NCBI GenBank assembly: GCA_016192145.1
Contig: JACPUT010000011.1
Coordinates: 1 to 64,000 of the forward strand
Length of the DNA stretch: 64,000 bases
Source of the DNA: Acidobacteriota bacterium
Lineage (GTDB): Bacteria; Acidobacteriota; Holophagae; Holophagales; Holophagaceae
Direction: 5' to 3'
Numbering within the stretch: position 1 is the first letter of the stretch; every line of letters starts with the position of its first letter. Shown one piece after another: positions 22,311-30,361 of this stretch. Below the pieces are notes generated by a model. It made no database searches. It worked only from the letters and a program-made list of their open reading frames with translations, and was not told the DNA's origin. The position numbers were made by a program, and so were the translations under genes.

Positions 22311-23453
22311 TCAGGCCATGAGCCCGGTACGGTCGATCCATCCCCCCCCGAGGACTTCGCAATCCCGGTAGAACACCACGGCCTGGCCTGGGGCCGGTGC
22401 CCGCTGCGGCAGGGCGAAGCAGACCTTGGCCCGGCCATCGCCAAGCGGGATCACGAGGGCTTCGGCCTCGAGGCCACGGCTTCGGATGCGGGCTTCGCAA
22501 GCCAGTGGGCCTTCGAGATTGGAGGCCACCCAGGACATCTCCCGGGCTTCGACGTGCTCCGTCCAAAGCTCCGACTCGACTCCCGCCCAGACCGTATTGG
22601 AATCCCGATCCACGCGAACCACATAGAGCGGCTCAGAGTGGGCCACGCCGAGCCCCTTGCGCTGCCCGACCGTGTACCGCCAATAGCCTTCATGGCGTCC
22701 GATCTCCCGCCCATCCAGGAGCCGGATCGGTCCGGGCCCCGCCTCCGGTGCGCGCCCTTGATCTTCGAGGAAGCCGTCGTAGCGCTGGTCTCCGACGAAG
22801 CAGATCTCCTGGCTCTCGGCCTTTTCGGCGAGGTGGAGCCCGAGGGCGCGCCCGAGTTCCCGCACTTCGGGCTTGCTCAGGTGGCTCAAGGGGAAGAGTG
22901 TGCGGGCCAGCGTCGCTTGGGTGTGGTGGAAGAGGTAGTAGCTCTGGTCCTTGTTCAGGTCGGCGGCCTTCCGCAGATGCCAGCGATCGGCGGAGCGATG
23001 GATGGAGGCGTAGTGGCCCGTGGCCACGAAGGGGGCATCCAGGGCATTCGCGCGATCCATCAACGCATCGAACTTCAGGTGCTGATTGCAGCGGATGCAG
23101 GGACTTGGCGTCTCACCGGCTTCGTACCCCTGGATGAAGCCCTCGATCACGAAATCCTGGAAGCGCTGCTCGAAATCGAGCACGTAATGGGGGAACCCCT
23201 GCTCGAAGGCCACCCGGCGGGCATCCTGGAAGTCATCCAGGGTGCAGCAGCGCCCCTCGGCCCCGGAGCCGAGCCCCGTCTTGTCGAAGAGCTGCATGGA
23301 GATGCCGATGACTTCGTAGCCCGCCCGGTGGAGCAGGGCAGCCATCACCGAGGAATCGACGCCGCCGCTCATGGCCGCCACCACCCGATCCCCGGCTTTC
23401 AGGGTGGGATGGGCACGCAGGGGCTCCAGGGCCCGCTCGAGGATGGAGCTCAT
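22311..23453 (-). CDS. mnmA: tRNA-specific 2-thiouridylase
   Basis: 380 residues. The PP-loop SGGVDSSV binds ATP, and ETPSPCIRCNQHLKFDAL carries the first catalytic Cys in a CxxC arrangement. The second catalytic Cys lies in SQEICFVGDQRYDGFL, and the central domain has GYWRYTVGQRKGLGV. MnmA adds sulfur at U34 of Glu, Gln and Lys tRNAs. ATG 23453 overlaps the ferredoxin stop (ATGA), so the long in-frame extension upstream is rejected. Tight coupling to an iron-sulfur protein is notable because some MnmA enzymes hold an iron-sulfur cluster. An RCCTLDDF segment near residue 60 adds further cysteines. Confidence 0.94.
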   Translation of the reverse strand: MSSILERALEPLRAHPTLKAGDRVVAAMSGGVDSSVMAALLHRAGYEVIGISMQLFDKTGLGSGAEGRCCTLDDFQDARRVAFEQGFPHYVLDFEQRFQDFVIEGFIQGYEAGETPSPCIRCNQHLKFDALMDRANALDAPFVATGHYASIHRSADRWHLRKAADLNKDQSYYLFHHTQATLARTLFPLSHLSKPEVRELGRALGLHLAEKAESQEICFVGDQRYDGFLEDQGRAPEAGPGPIRLLDGREIGRHEGYWRYTVGQRKGLGVAHSEPLYVVRVDRDSNTVWAGVESELWTEHVEAREMSWVASNLEGPLACEARIRSRGLEAEALVIPLGDGRAKVCFALPQRAPAPGQAVVFYRDCEVLGGGWIDRTGLMA

Positions 23454-24316
23454 CGCGCCTTCCCGGATCGGAAGCTCAGGAGGGGATCCCGCTCTTTGTG
23501 GGACTGCACGGTGGCGCAGATATCCACGCACTCGCCGCAGTTGAAGCAGCCGCTGCCGAACCCCAGCTGCAGGTGCTTCTCCCGGGGATCGAGATCCACG
23601 AAGCAGGCCTTGAGGCAGGCCTGGCACCCCCCGCAGGCCTCGGTGGAGGCGGGCAGGAACCGGGGGCGGAGGATCGTCTTCGCCTCGGCCGTGGAGACCA
23701 CCATGGCCTGTCCCATGCCGTAGATGCACACATAGCGGCAGAAGTGGAACCGCACGAAGAAACCGCCCAAGAGCGCCACGGCCCAGTTCAGGGCCAGCCA
23801 GGCCCAGAGGGCCGTCTGCACGGTGCCGCCCTCGCCCCAGGCCATCCGCAGCGTGGCGAGGATCTTGGCGGGGCTCCAGAGGTAGGCCGCCATGCTGAGC
23901 GCCAAAGCCGCGGGCACCACGAGGATGGTGAGCACCGCGAGGAGCCGGAGCGCGATCCGATGCGCGGGGGACCGGCGCATCCAGCTGGCCACCCTCCGGT
24001 GGGTGCCCTTCCAGAGGGCCGTGCGGAGACCATCGAACAGCTCCACGGCCGTGCCATAGGGGCAGGCCCAGCCGCAGAAGACCCGGCCCTTCACGTAGGT
24101 GAGCCCCGCGATGCCCCAGACGAGGATGACGAAGGGGATGATCAGCCCCAGGGCGTGAGGCATCTGCAGAGGATAGGTGGTGCCGAAGTAGGTTACGGTC
24201 TGATCGCCGATGTCGATGCGCACCCAATCCAGCCACGGCTGGGCCATCCCCAGGGCGAGGGTGGCGAGCTGCGTGATGCGGCGGGGCAGGTGATAGGCGG
24301 GAGCGGGCGCGGCCAT
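23450..24316 (-). CDS. NapH-like membrane ferredoxin
   Basis: 288 residues with four or five membrane helices and four cysteine clusters: GRVFCGWACPYGTAVELFDG, FCRYVCIYGMGQ, ACGGCQACLKACFVDL and GCFNCGECVDICATV. This is the polyferredoxin design of NapH, CcoG/RdxA and NosR C-termini, which move electrons between quinol and periplasmic or cytosolic partners using 4Fe-4S clusters. No nitrate reductase, cytochrome oxidase or copper genes adjoin. The two last clusters form a bacterial 2[4Fe-4S] ferredoxin domain facing the cytosol. It is coupled to mnmA by a 4-base overlap and lies 34 bases after lptFG. Confidence 0.87.
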   Translation of the reverse strand: MAAPAPAYHLPRRITQLATLALGMAQPWLDWVRIDIGDQTVTYFGTTYPLQMPHALGLIIPFVILVWGIAGLTYVKGRVFCGWACPYGTAVELFDGLRTALWKGTHRRVASWMRRSPAHRIALRLLAVLTILVVPAALALSMAAYLWSPAKILATLRMAWGEGGTVQTALWAWLALNWAVALLGGFFVRFHFCRYVCIYGMGQAMVVSTAEAKTILRPRFLPASTEACGGCQACLKACFVDLDPREKHLQLGFGSGCFNCGECVDICATVQSHKERDPLLSFRSGKAR

Positions 24317-24350
24317 GACCTTTCAGTCTATCGGCCGGAGGGGCTGCGGA

Positions 24351-26549
24351 CTACGTCCGGAGTCGCCGCATCCGGAGCAGCCAGGTGCTGATGAGCAGGA
24401 GGCTGGGGGCCAGGGCCCCCCAGGCGGCTGGAATTTCCCCGGCCTTCGCCGCGCCCCCGAAGAGGGCCTGAAGCCCCAGGAAGAGCAGGCCCATCACGAG
24501 GGCGATTCCCAGGGCCTGGCCACGCCCATCCCGGGGGCCCGGGAAGGCGAAGGACAGGCTCGCCAGGACGAGGCAGGGGCCCGCCAGCCACCCCAGGAGC
24601 CGGTCCCAAAGCAGGTAAGCCTGCTCCGGGGCCGGGGCCCATTTCTGCCACTGGGCCAGCTCCGAGGTGGGTGCCTCCTCGGGGGAGGCCACGCTGCGCA
24701 AGCTCAGGGCCGGGAAGAGCTTCTCGGCGGGAGGTCCCTGCACCATCCGGGCTCCGCCCCAGGCGAGGGCCTCGCTATGGGCGGAGCCGAGCTTCCAATG
24801 CAGGAGGATGGGTGCCTCTCCGGGCTGTTTGAGGGGGAAGCCCCACCGCTCGGAGCCCTCCAGGCGCCAAAGGACGCCGGTGCTGCCGAGGTAGAGCCAG
24901 GGCTTGATCCGGCCGGACGTGGGGGGGCGATCGAGGATGCGCTGGTAGAGCTCCCGGGAGTGCCGGACGGCCACGGGGCCGATGGCCACGTTCAAGATGA
25001 AGGTCGCGGCCAGGACGGAACCCCAAGCCCAGCGACTGCTCCGGAGGAACTGCACCAGGCTCACGCCCCCGGCCCGAAGGGCCACCCACTCCTGGGAGGT
25101 GGCGGATTCCGACAGGGTGAGGACCCATCCCAAGAGGAAGGAAATGGGGCCCAGCGTGGGGAGCAGGGTGGGGAGGCTCCAAAGCCAATAGGTGAGGAAT
25201 ACGTGGAATCCGACGCGATGCTCGGAAAGGTCGCCGGCGAGATTCGAGTACTCGATGAGCAGGTTCAGCAGCAGGAGGCTGCCGATGGCGGCGCCCCACT
25301 GGCGCAGCCAGGCGGAGGCGGCCCAGCGGTCCAGCACGTTGCGCTCCACCCCCTGTCCGTGGATCCGGTCTTCCAGGTGCTCGATCCCGCTTCCCACGAC
25401 TCTGGAGAAGGGTTCGATCAAATTCCGGAAGGGCCGCAGCCACCGCTTCCAGCGATTGGCCCATCGGTTGGAGTGATGGGGTCGCAGACGCTTCCGGAGC
25501 AACCACCAACCCCAGGCCAGGAAGACCAGGGGTTGGTAGTAAAGGGTTGCCGGTGATTTAATTTTTTCGGCTAAGAATTTATTTTCAACGGTCTTGAGGA
25601 TTAAGTAGTAAACCGCGATAACTCCCAGGCTCTTCACGATCGCGCCGCCCTTATGGAACCGGGGGTGGCCGAAGCTGAGGGCGATCCCGAGGATCAGGAG
25701 GGCGGCCGAGGTGACCGGCAGGGTAAACCTGCGGCTCAGTTCGATGAGCGCTTCACGGCTGCCGTCCTTCCAGAGGTCCCGGGTTTCCCAGTGCCGGAAG
25801 TGGGTGACCTTCAGGATCCGAGCGGGAGCGGGAATGTGGTAGTCCAGGGACTGCTGGTCTTGGTGAAGGTGCAGAACGGACGAAGCCTCGGGACGGTAGA
25901 CGACCCCGCTCAAGTCAGCCATCGCCACGCGCAGATCCCAAGAGTTATCTGTGTTGTTTTTCAGCGAGTAAGTGAACTTTTTTGAAACGATGTGCTTGAT
26001 CCCGCCATCGGTGGTCTCCATGACGTGGAGCTGCCCCTGGGAGTCCGCCCATAGCCCCGTCTGGGGGCTTTGGAGCGGGTGCCAGGGGGCGCCCCCGGGC
26101 TTCAGGAAGCGGGCCTTGGCTTCCTGGATCATCCGTTCCCGCAGGTGGATCTGGAGTCGGCTCGAAGCGGGCACGGCCCAGTGGGCATTGAGGGTCGCGA
26201 GCGCGATCATCAGGCTGGCCAGGAGCGCGTAGGGCCGGATCCAGCCGTACCGGGTGACGCCCAATCCCTGAGCCGCCACCAGCTCGGACCCCTCCATCAG
26301 GTTCTGGGTGCCCAGCAGCCCGCCGAGCACCGCGGCCATGGGCAGCACCATGCCCAGGATCTCGGGCAGCGCCGATAGCAGCAGCGGGAACAACCAGCGG
26401 AGGGGCGCCCCCTGGCGGAAGATCTCCTTGGAGGTGAACACCATTTCCTGGGCCAGCAGCAGGCAGCCATAAAACAGCAGCGCCCCAAGCAGGGGGAGGC
26501 TCCAACGGCGGAGGAGATACCGGGTGAATAGGCTGGGTCTGAGGTTCAA
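24351..26549 (-). CDS. Single-chain LptF-LptG LPS export permease
   Basis: 732 residues made of two YjgP/YjgQ permease units. The first (1-355) starts LFTRYLLRRWSLPLLGALLF and has GMVLPMAAVLGGLLGTQNLMEGSELVA, a periplasmic jellyroll part (about 130-270) and C-terminal helices. After a basic linker (356-403) the second unit begins VERNVLDRWAASAWLRQWG and continues PTLGPISFLLGWVLTLSES, again with a periplasmic part and three helices to residue 730. LptF and LptG are normally separate 350-residue proteins that form the LPS-extracting permease with LptB and LptC. The start is TTG 26549, read just after an AT-rich stretch (ATAATGTATATTAT) that could contain the promoter. A short AT-rich patch around 25550-25600 departs from the usual codon use. 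Confidence 0.88.
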   Translation of the reverse strand: MNLRPSLFTRYLLRRWSLPLLGALLFYGCLLLAQEMVFTSKEIFRQGAPLRWLFPLLLSALPEILGMVLPMAAVLGGLLGTQNLMEGSELVAAQGLGVTRYGWIRPYALLASLMIALATLNAHWAVPASSRLQIHLRERMIQEAKARFLKPGGAPWHPLQSPQTGLWADSQGQLHVMETTDGGIKHIVSKKFTYSLKNNTDNSWDLRVAMADLSGVVYRPEASSVLHLHQDQQSLDYHIPAPARILKVTHFRHWETRDLWKDGSREALIELSRRFTLPVTSAALLILGIALSFGHPRFHKGGAIVKSLGVIAVYYLILKTVENKFLAEKIKSPATLYYQPLVFLAWGWWLLRKRLRPHHSNRWANRWKRWLRPFRNLIEPFSRVVGSGIEHLEDRIHGQGVERNVLDRWAASAWLRQWGAAIGSLLLLNLLIEYSNLAGDLSEHRVGFHVFLTYWLWSLPTLLPTLGPISFLLGWVLTLSESATSQEWVALRAGGVSLVQFLRSSRWAWGSVLAATFILNVAIGPVAVRHSRELYQRILDRPPTSGRIKPWLYLGSTGVLWRLEGSERWGFPLKQPGEAPILLHWKLGSAHSEALAWGGARMVQGPPAEKLFPALSLRSVASPEEAPTSELAQWQKWAPAPEQAYLLWDRLLGWLAGPCLVLASLSFAFPGPRDGRGQALGIALVMGLLFLGLQALFGGAAKAGEIPAAWGALAPSLLLISTWLLRMRRLRT

Positions 26550-26596
26550 GGTGACTTTCGATAATGTATATTATGTAACCTACCGGCTGGACGACC

Positions 26597-27619
26597 TCAA
26601 AGCACCTTGGCGGCCAAAAGGTCATGGATATGGATGATTCCCGCGGGAACCCCCCCCACTCCCTCGACGATCAGGAAGGTGATCTTCCGGGCTTCGATGA
26701 GGTTGGCCGCCTCCAGGGCCAAGGTCCCGGCGGGCACTTTGGCGGGATTCGGGCTCATCAGATCCGCGGCCCTCAGTTCCAGGGGGTTCTTCTGGACGGC
26801 TTGGGCTTTGGCGAGGCCGCGCCGGATATCGCCGTCCGTGATGACCCCTCCGAGCCCCGTTCCATCCCGGGTGACGGTGCACATGCCAAGGCGCCCCTCC
26901 GTCATGGCCTGGAGAACGTCCACCAAGGGGGTTGAGGCAGCGACCTGAGGCCATTTGACGTGCATCAGGTCATCTACTTTCAACAGCTTGGCGCCAAGAC
27001 TTCCAGCTGGATGATTGAGGGCGAAGCCTTCCCGAGTGAACCCCCGAGCCTTCATGAGGGAGGCCGCGAGCAGATCTCCCCACACCAGCTGCAGCGTGGT
27101 GCTGGCCATGGGCGCCAGGTCCAGGGGGCAGCCCTCGCCTTGGGGGAGCTGGTAATCAAAGCACCAACGGGCGGCCCTCCCGAGGCTGCTCTCGCGACGG
27201 CTGGTCAGCGCGGCGAGGGGAATGTTCAGCCGCAGCAGGCTGGGCAGGAGGCGGACGATTTCTTCGCTCTCACCGCTGTTGCTCAGGGCGACCACGGAGT
27301 CCTGTTCCGTGACCATGCCCAGGTCCCCATGCAGGGCTTCGGCCGGGTGCATGAAGAAGGAGGGACATCCCGTGCTCGCGAGGGTCGCGGCGATCTTCTG
27401 GGCGATGAGGCCGGATTTCCCCATCCCGGTCATCACCACGCGCCCGGGCCGCGAAAGCACGGTGGCGCACCAATCCCTCACCAGTTCCGGGTTCCAGGAA
27501 CTCGAGAGTTGCGTGAGGGCCTCCTGGGTGGCCTGGAGCACACCGTCGCCAGCCTCCTTCAGCTGGGCGGCATCGAGGGAGCCGAGCGCGTCGGCTGCAT
27601 TTTCATGGGACACGGGCAT
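26597..27619 (-). CDS. kdsD: D-arabinose 5-phosphate isomerase
   Basis: 340 residues: a SIS domain (about 40-180; VVMTGMGKSGLIAQKIAATLASTG, PAEALHGDLGMV, LSNSGESEEI) and two CBS repeats (about 210-335; DLMH..., DLMSPNPAKVPAG, GVITDGDIRRGL). It converts ribulose 5-phosphate to arabinose 5-phosphate for Kdo synthesis in lipid A core assembly. It lies upstream of lptFG on the same strand, and kdsB is elsewhere in the window. ATG 27619 is used; GTG 27613 has the better-spaced GGAG (eight bases). It diverges from the LonN gene. Confidence 0.94.
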   Translation of the reverse strand: MPVSHENAADALGSLDAAQLKEAGDGVLQATQEALTQLSSSWNPELVRDWCATVLSRPGRVVMTGMGKSGLIAQKIAATLASTGCPSFFMHPAEALHGDLGMVTEQDSVVALSNSGESEEIVRLLPSLLRLNIPLAALTSRRESSLGRAARWCFDYQLPQGEGCPLDLAPMASTTLQLVWGDLLAASLMKARGFTREGFALNHPAGSLGAKLLKVDDLMHVKWPQVAASTPLVDVLQAMTEGRLGMCTVTRDGTGLGGVITDGDIRRGLAKAQAVQKNPLELRAADLMSPNPAKVPAGTLALEAANLIEARKITFLIVEGVGGVPAGIIHIHDLLAAKVL

Positions 27620-27630
27620 TGCTCCGATGG

Positions 27631-28272
27631 ATGAGCTTCAGGGCCATGCTACCAGCCATCCTCCCCCTCTTCCCCTTGCCCCAGGTGCTGCTTTTCCCGC
27701 ACACCTTCCTGCCGCTGCACATTTTCGAGCCGCGGTACCGCCAGCTGGTGACGGAGATCCTGACGTCCCACCAGCACTTCATCCTGGCCTTGGCCCGGGA
27801 TCCCGTGACCACCGATCCAAACGACCATCCGGCGGTCTTCGAGGTGGGCAGCCTCGCCCGGATCGTGCGCGCGGAGCCGTTGGAGGACGGCCGCTGGAAC
27901 ATTCTGGTGGAAGGCATGGGAAGCCATCGCATCCTCGAAGAAGTTCCAGGCAAGCCCTATCGGCAGGCGAGGACGGAGGCCCTGCCCTTCAAGACGGAGG
28001 TCCCCTTCCGGGCCGGAGACCAGCAGCGTCTCTTCGCCGCGCTGCATTCCTACGCGGCGCGGTACGGGATCGAAGGGCAGCTGAAGGAGCTCCTGGATCT
28101 GCCCTTGAGCCTCGAAGCCCAGCTCTTCACCCTCAGCCTCGCCCTCGAGTTCGAGCCGGTGGAAAAACAGTTCCTGCTGGAGAGCGGCACCCTGCCCCAG
28201 CTGGGCGAGCGATTGAACCAGCTGCTGGACTTCGCCCTTTCGGACCGGGGTCTGCACGGCGAGATCCACTGA
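27631..28272 (+). CDS. Lon substrate-binding domain protein
   Basis: 213 residues from ATG 27631 (ATG 27646 also possible). LPLFPLPQVLLFPHTFLPLHIFEPRYRQL is the signature of the Lon N-terminal (LAN/PUA-like) domain. The rest (EGMGSHRILEEV; DLPLSLEAQLFTLSLALEFEPVEKQFLLE) covers the helical end of that domain, with no ATPase or protease part. Such stand-alone LonN proteins are widespread and may bind protein substrates; their role is not established. It diverges from kdsD with a very short gap, so the two probably share promoter space. Confidence 0.87.
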   Translation: MSFRAMLPAILPLFPLPQVLLFPHTFLPLHIFEPRYRQLVTEILTSHQHFILALARDPVTTDPNDHPAVFEVGSLARIVRAEPLEDGRWNILVEGMGSHRILEEVPGKPYRQARTEALPFKTEVPFRAGDQQRLFAALHSYAARYGIEGQLKELLDLPLSLEAQLFTLSLALEFEPVEKQFLLESGTLPQLGERLNQLLDFALSDRGLHGEIH

Positions 28273-28279
28273 GGCTGGA

Positions 28280-28380
28280 GACCGGAGGCTGGAGGCTGGA
28301 GGGGGCAGCCGACCCACAAGTTCCCTACGGCCTGGCCGGGTCGAAGTCCACCTCCGGTCTCCAGTCTCCAGCCTCCGGTC
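28280..28380. repeat. Intergenic dyad of CTGGAG/CTCCAG units
   Basis: Arms 28280-28301 and 28359-28380 are complementary over 22 bases with one mismatch, built from tandem GGCTGGAG-type units. A 57-base loop lies between. It separates the LonN gene from yigZ on the same strand and begins eight bases after the LonN stop. Confidence 0.8.
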
Positions 28381-28391
28381 TACGATGACTC

Positions 28392-29018
28392 ATGCGACGT
28401 CTCGTGGCTCCAGCCATCCATCGGCTCCGGGAGAAGGCCTCGGTCTTCCTCACCGAATTGCATCCGGCCCGGAATGGGATGGAGCGGGATGGGATCCTCG
28501 CCGCGTTGCGCAAGCGGGACTTCGATGCCACCCACCACTGCAGCGCCTGGCGGGAGGGCGTCCCCCTACGGGCCGCGGGGTCCGACGATGACGGGGAGCC
28601 CGGAGGGACGGCCGGGCCGCCCATGCTCCGGGTGTTGGAGGGGGCCGAGGTCTCCGACCTCCTCGCCGTGTGCATCCGCTGGTACGGCGGGACGAAACTG
28701 GGCACCGGGGGGCTCGTGAAGGCCTACACGGAAGGTGTGCAGGGCGCCCTGGCCGTGGCCGAGGCGGAGGGCTCCCTGATCGAGGTGATCCCCCTGCTCC
28801 ACGGCGTCATCAGCTGCGCCCCGGAGCAGGCCCACCTGCCCTTCCAGCTCCTGGGCGCCTTCCCGGGCGCGAAGGTCCTCGAGCAGACCTTCCATTCAGG
28901 GAGCGCCACCCTGCGGTTCGCCCTGGTTCCCGAGGAGGGCCCCCGCCTGGAGCACCTCTGGCGGGAGCGCAGCCGGGGGGGCGCGGTGACCTGGGAGGGG
29001 ACCTTCGCCGACCCCTGA
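28392..29018 (+). CDS. YigZ/IMPACT family protein
   Basis: 208 residues. The family signature is complete: DDDGEPGGTAGPPMLRVLEG followed by LLAVCIRWYGGTKLGTGGLVKAY in the N-terminal UPF0029 domain. A ferredoxin-like C-terminal domain (about 135-205) completes the usual YigZ architecture. The eukaryotic relative IMPACT regulates GCN2; bacterial roles are unsettled. The start is ATG 28392, just after a dyad repeat. Confidence 0.92.
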   Translation: MRRLVAPAIHRLREKASVFLTELHPARNGMERDGILAALRKRDFDATHHCSAWREGVPLRAAGSDDDGEPGGTAGPPMLRVLEGAEVSDLLAVCIRWYGGTKLGTGGLVKAYTEGVQGALAVAEAEGSLIEVIPLLHGVISCAPEQAHLPFQLLGAFPGAKVLEQTFHSGSATLRFALVPEEGPRLEHLWRERSRGGAVTWEGTFADP

Positions 29019-29080
29019 GCGCCGTTCACCGATCCCCGACATCCCTGGGTCTGGATGCCCCGTAGGTTGGATACCGGGAC

Positions 29081-29209
29081 ATGGAGTCCCCCCCAACCAC
29101 CTCCATGAGCGTGCCCTTCCTCTTCCTGCTGACCCTCCTCACCCTTCCCGGCCTTTACCCGATCTTCGGGGGCCACGCGGGAGCGGGTCGCAGCTCCGGA
29201 GTCCGATGA
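29081..29209 (+). CDS. Small hydrophobic peptide, coupled to LiaI-like gene
   Basis: A 42-codon frame whose TGA (29207-29209) overlaps the ATG of the next gene as ATGA. Residues about 10-28 (VPFLFLLTLLTLPGLYPIF) form one probable membrane helix. ATG 29105 would give a 34-residue version. No strong ribosome site is visible. The overlap and hydrophobic nature suggest a real leader-type or accessory membrane peptide of the LiaF/LytSR operon, but chance is not excluded. Confidence 0.4.
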   Translation: MESPPTTSMSVPFLFLLTLLTLPGLYPIFGGHAGAGRSSGVR

Positions 29210-29658
29210 TGACCTCCTCCGACGAAACCCACCTCCAGAGCCAATCGCGCGGTCGATTGGTGTTCGGGATCGGCCTGATCTGCTTCGGCCTGCTCTTCAT
29301 GGCCTACCGGCTGCACCTCCTCCCGCAGCATTTCCCCTATGAACTCATCCCGGTGGATGAGCCCTGGCGGCTCTGGCCCGTGATCCTGATCGTGCTGGGC
29401 CTTTCCAAGATCGCCGGCCATGGGCTGCTCCACGGCAAGGGGCATTTCCTCCTGGGCCTGGGCGTCCTCCTCCAGTTCGAGATGTTGGAGCATGGCGATC
29501 TCGTCTGGACATGGTGGCCCTTGCTGTTGGTATGGTGGGGCTTCCTCGTCATGCTCCGTGCCCTGCTCCGCCCTTCCAAGCCATCCCCAGTTCCCTCCGG
29601 GCCCAAGGGTCCCCAGGGAGAAGCGCCCGCTTCCGTGGAGCCCGACTCTCATGAGTGA
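29206..29658 (+). CDS. LiaI/LiaF-like transmembrane protein
   Basis: 150 residues: a polar N-terminus, then four hydrophobic segments (about 18-36, 57-69, 79-93, 103-117), then a proline-rich tail. The phrases LVFGIGLICFGLLFMAYRL and WPVILIVLGLSKI fit the LiaI-LiaF-like transmembrane region (DUF5668). Such domains belong to envelope-stress sensing proteins of the LiaF/bacitracin-response type. The stop overlaps the start of the next gene (eight bases shared), a sign of a tight operon. Confidence 0.75.
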   Translation: MMTSSDETHLQSQSRGRLVFGIGLICFGLLFMAYRLHLLPQHFPYELIPVDEPWRLWPVILIVLGLSKIAGHGLLHGKGHFLLGLGVLLQFEMLEHGDLVWTWWPLLLVWWGFLVMLRALLRPSKPSPVPSGPKGPQGEAPASVEPDSHE

Positions 29659-30361
29659 AACCAAACACGCCTCCACCAGTCCCCAGCTCATCCTGGGCGC
29701 CGGCATCGTGATCCTGGGATGCCTGCTGTTCCTCTCCAATCTCGGCTTCGTGGGCCATCACATCGTCATGAAGCTCTGGCCCCTCGTCCTGGTGGCCCTG
29801 GGCGCCGCCCGCCTGATCAACCGGCCGGAGGGGCGCTCGGTCGTGGGCGGATTCATCCTCTGCGGCCTCGGCGTCATCCTCCTGCTCCACAACTTCGACC
29901 TGGGCCGCATCGAGGATCTCATCGGGCCCATCATCGTCGTCGCGGTGGGCATCCTCCTCGTGAACCACGCGCTCCGCCGCCAGCGGGACGTGCCCCAGCA
30001 CCTCCAGGCCTCCGAGGATTTCCTCAGCGGTTCGGCCATCTTCGGCGGCGTGGAGCGGCGCCTGGCCACCCAGGACTTCCAGGGCGGCGAGCTGACCTCC
30101 ATGTTCGGCGGGTTCGAAGCGGACCTCAGCCGGGCGCAGATGAAGGGCAGCGCCCGCATCGACGTCTTCGTCCTCTTCGGAGGCGCTGAGCTAAGGGTTC
30201 CCGAAGGTTGGGATGTAAGTGTTCGGGCCACGGCGGCTTTGGGCGGAATCGAAGATAAGACCCATCACGGCCCCGCCGCCGTGGAAGGCCAGGAACCCCG
30301 GCCCCGCCTCGTGATCACCGGCCTCGTGCTCTTTGGTGGTTTGGAGATCAAGCCCGCGTGA
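29651..30361 (+). CDS. LiaF-like envelope stress protein
   Basis: 236 residues. Four N-terminal hydrophobic segments (about 10-110; LILGAGIVILGCLLFLSNLG, GGFILCGLGVILLLHNFDLG) are followed by a C-terminal LiaF/VraT-type beta domain: SAIFGGVERRL, GGELTSMFGGFEADLSRA, IDVFVLFGGAELRVPEGWDV, LFGGLEI. In Bacillus LiaF inhibits the LiaS kinase until the envelope is damaged. Here the downstream kinase is LytS-type, so the pairing is unusual. Coordinates are from ATG 29651. Its TGA overlaps the GTG of the kinase gene. Confidence 0.85.
   Translation: MSETKHASTSPQLILGAGIVILGCLLFLSNLGFVGHHIVMKLWPLVLVALGAARLINRPEGRSVVGGFILCGLGVILLLHNFDLGRIEDLIGPIIVVAVGILLVNHALRRQRDVPQHLQASEDFLSGSAIFGGVERRLATQDFQGGELTSMFGGFEADLSRAQMKGSARIDVFVLFGGAELRVPEGWDVSVRATAALGGIEDKTHHGPAAVEGQEPRPRLVITGLVLFGGLEIKPA

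Noticed and set aside
23454-24236. In-frame upstream extension of mnmA
   Set aside because: It reads the NapH-like gene in another frame; the family start is at 23453 with an ATGA overlap.
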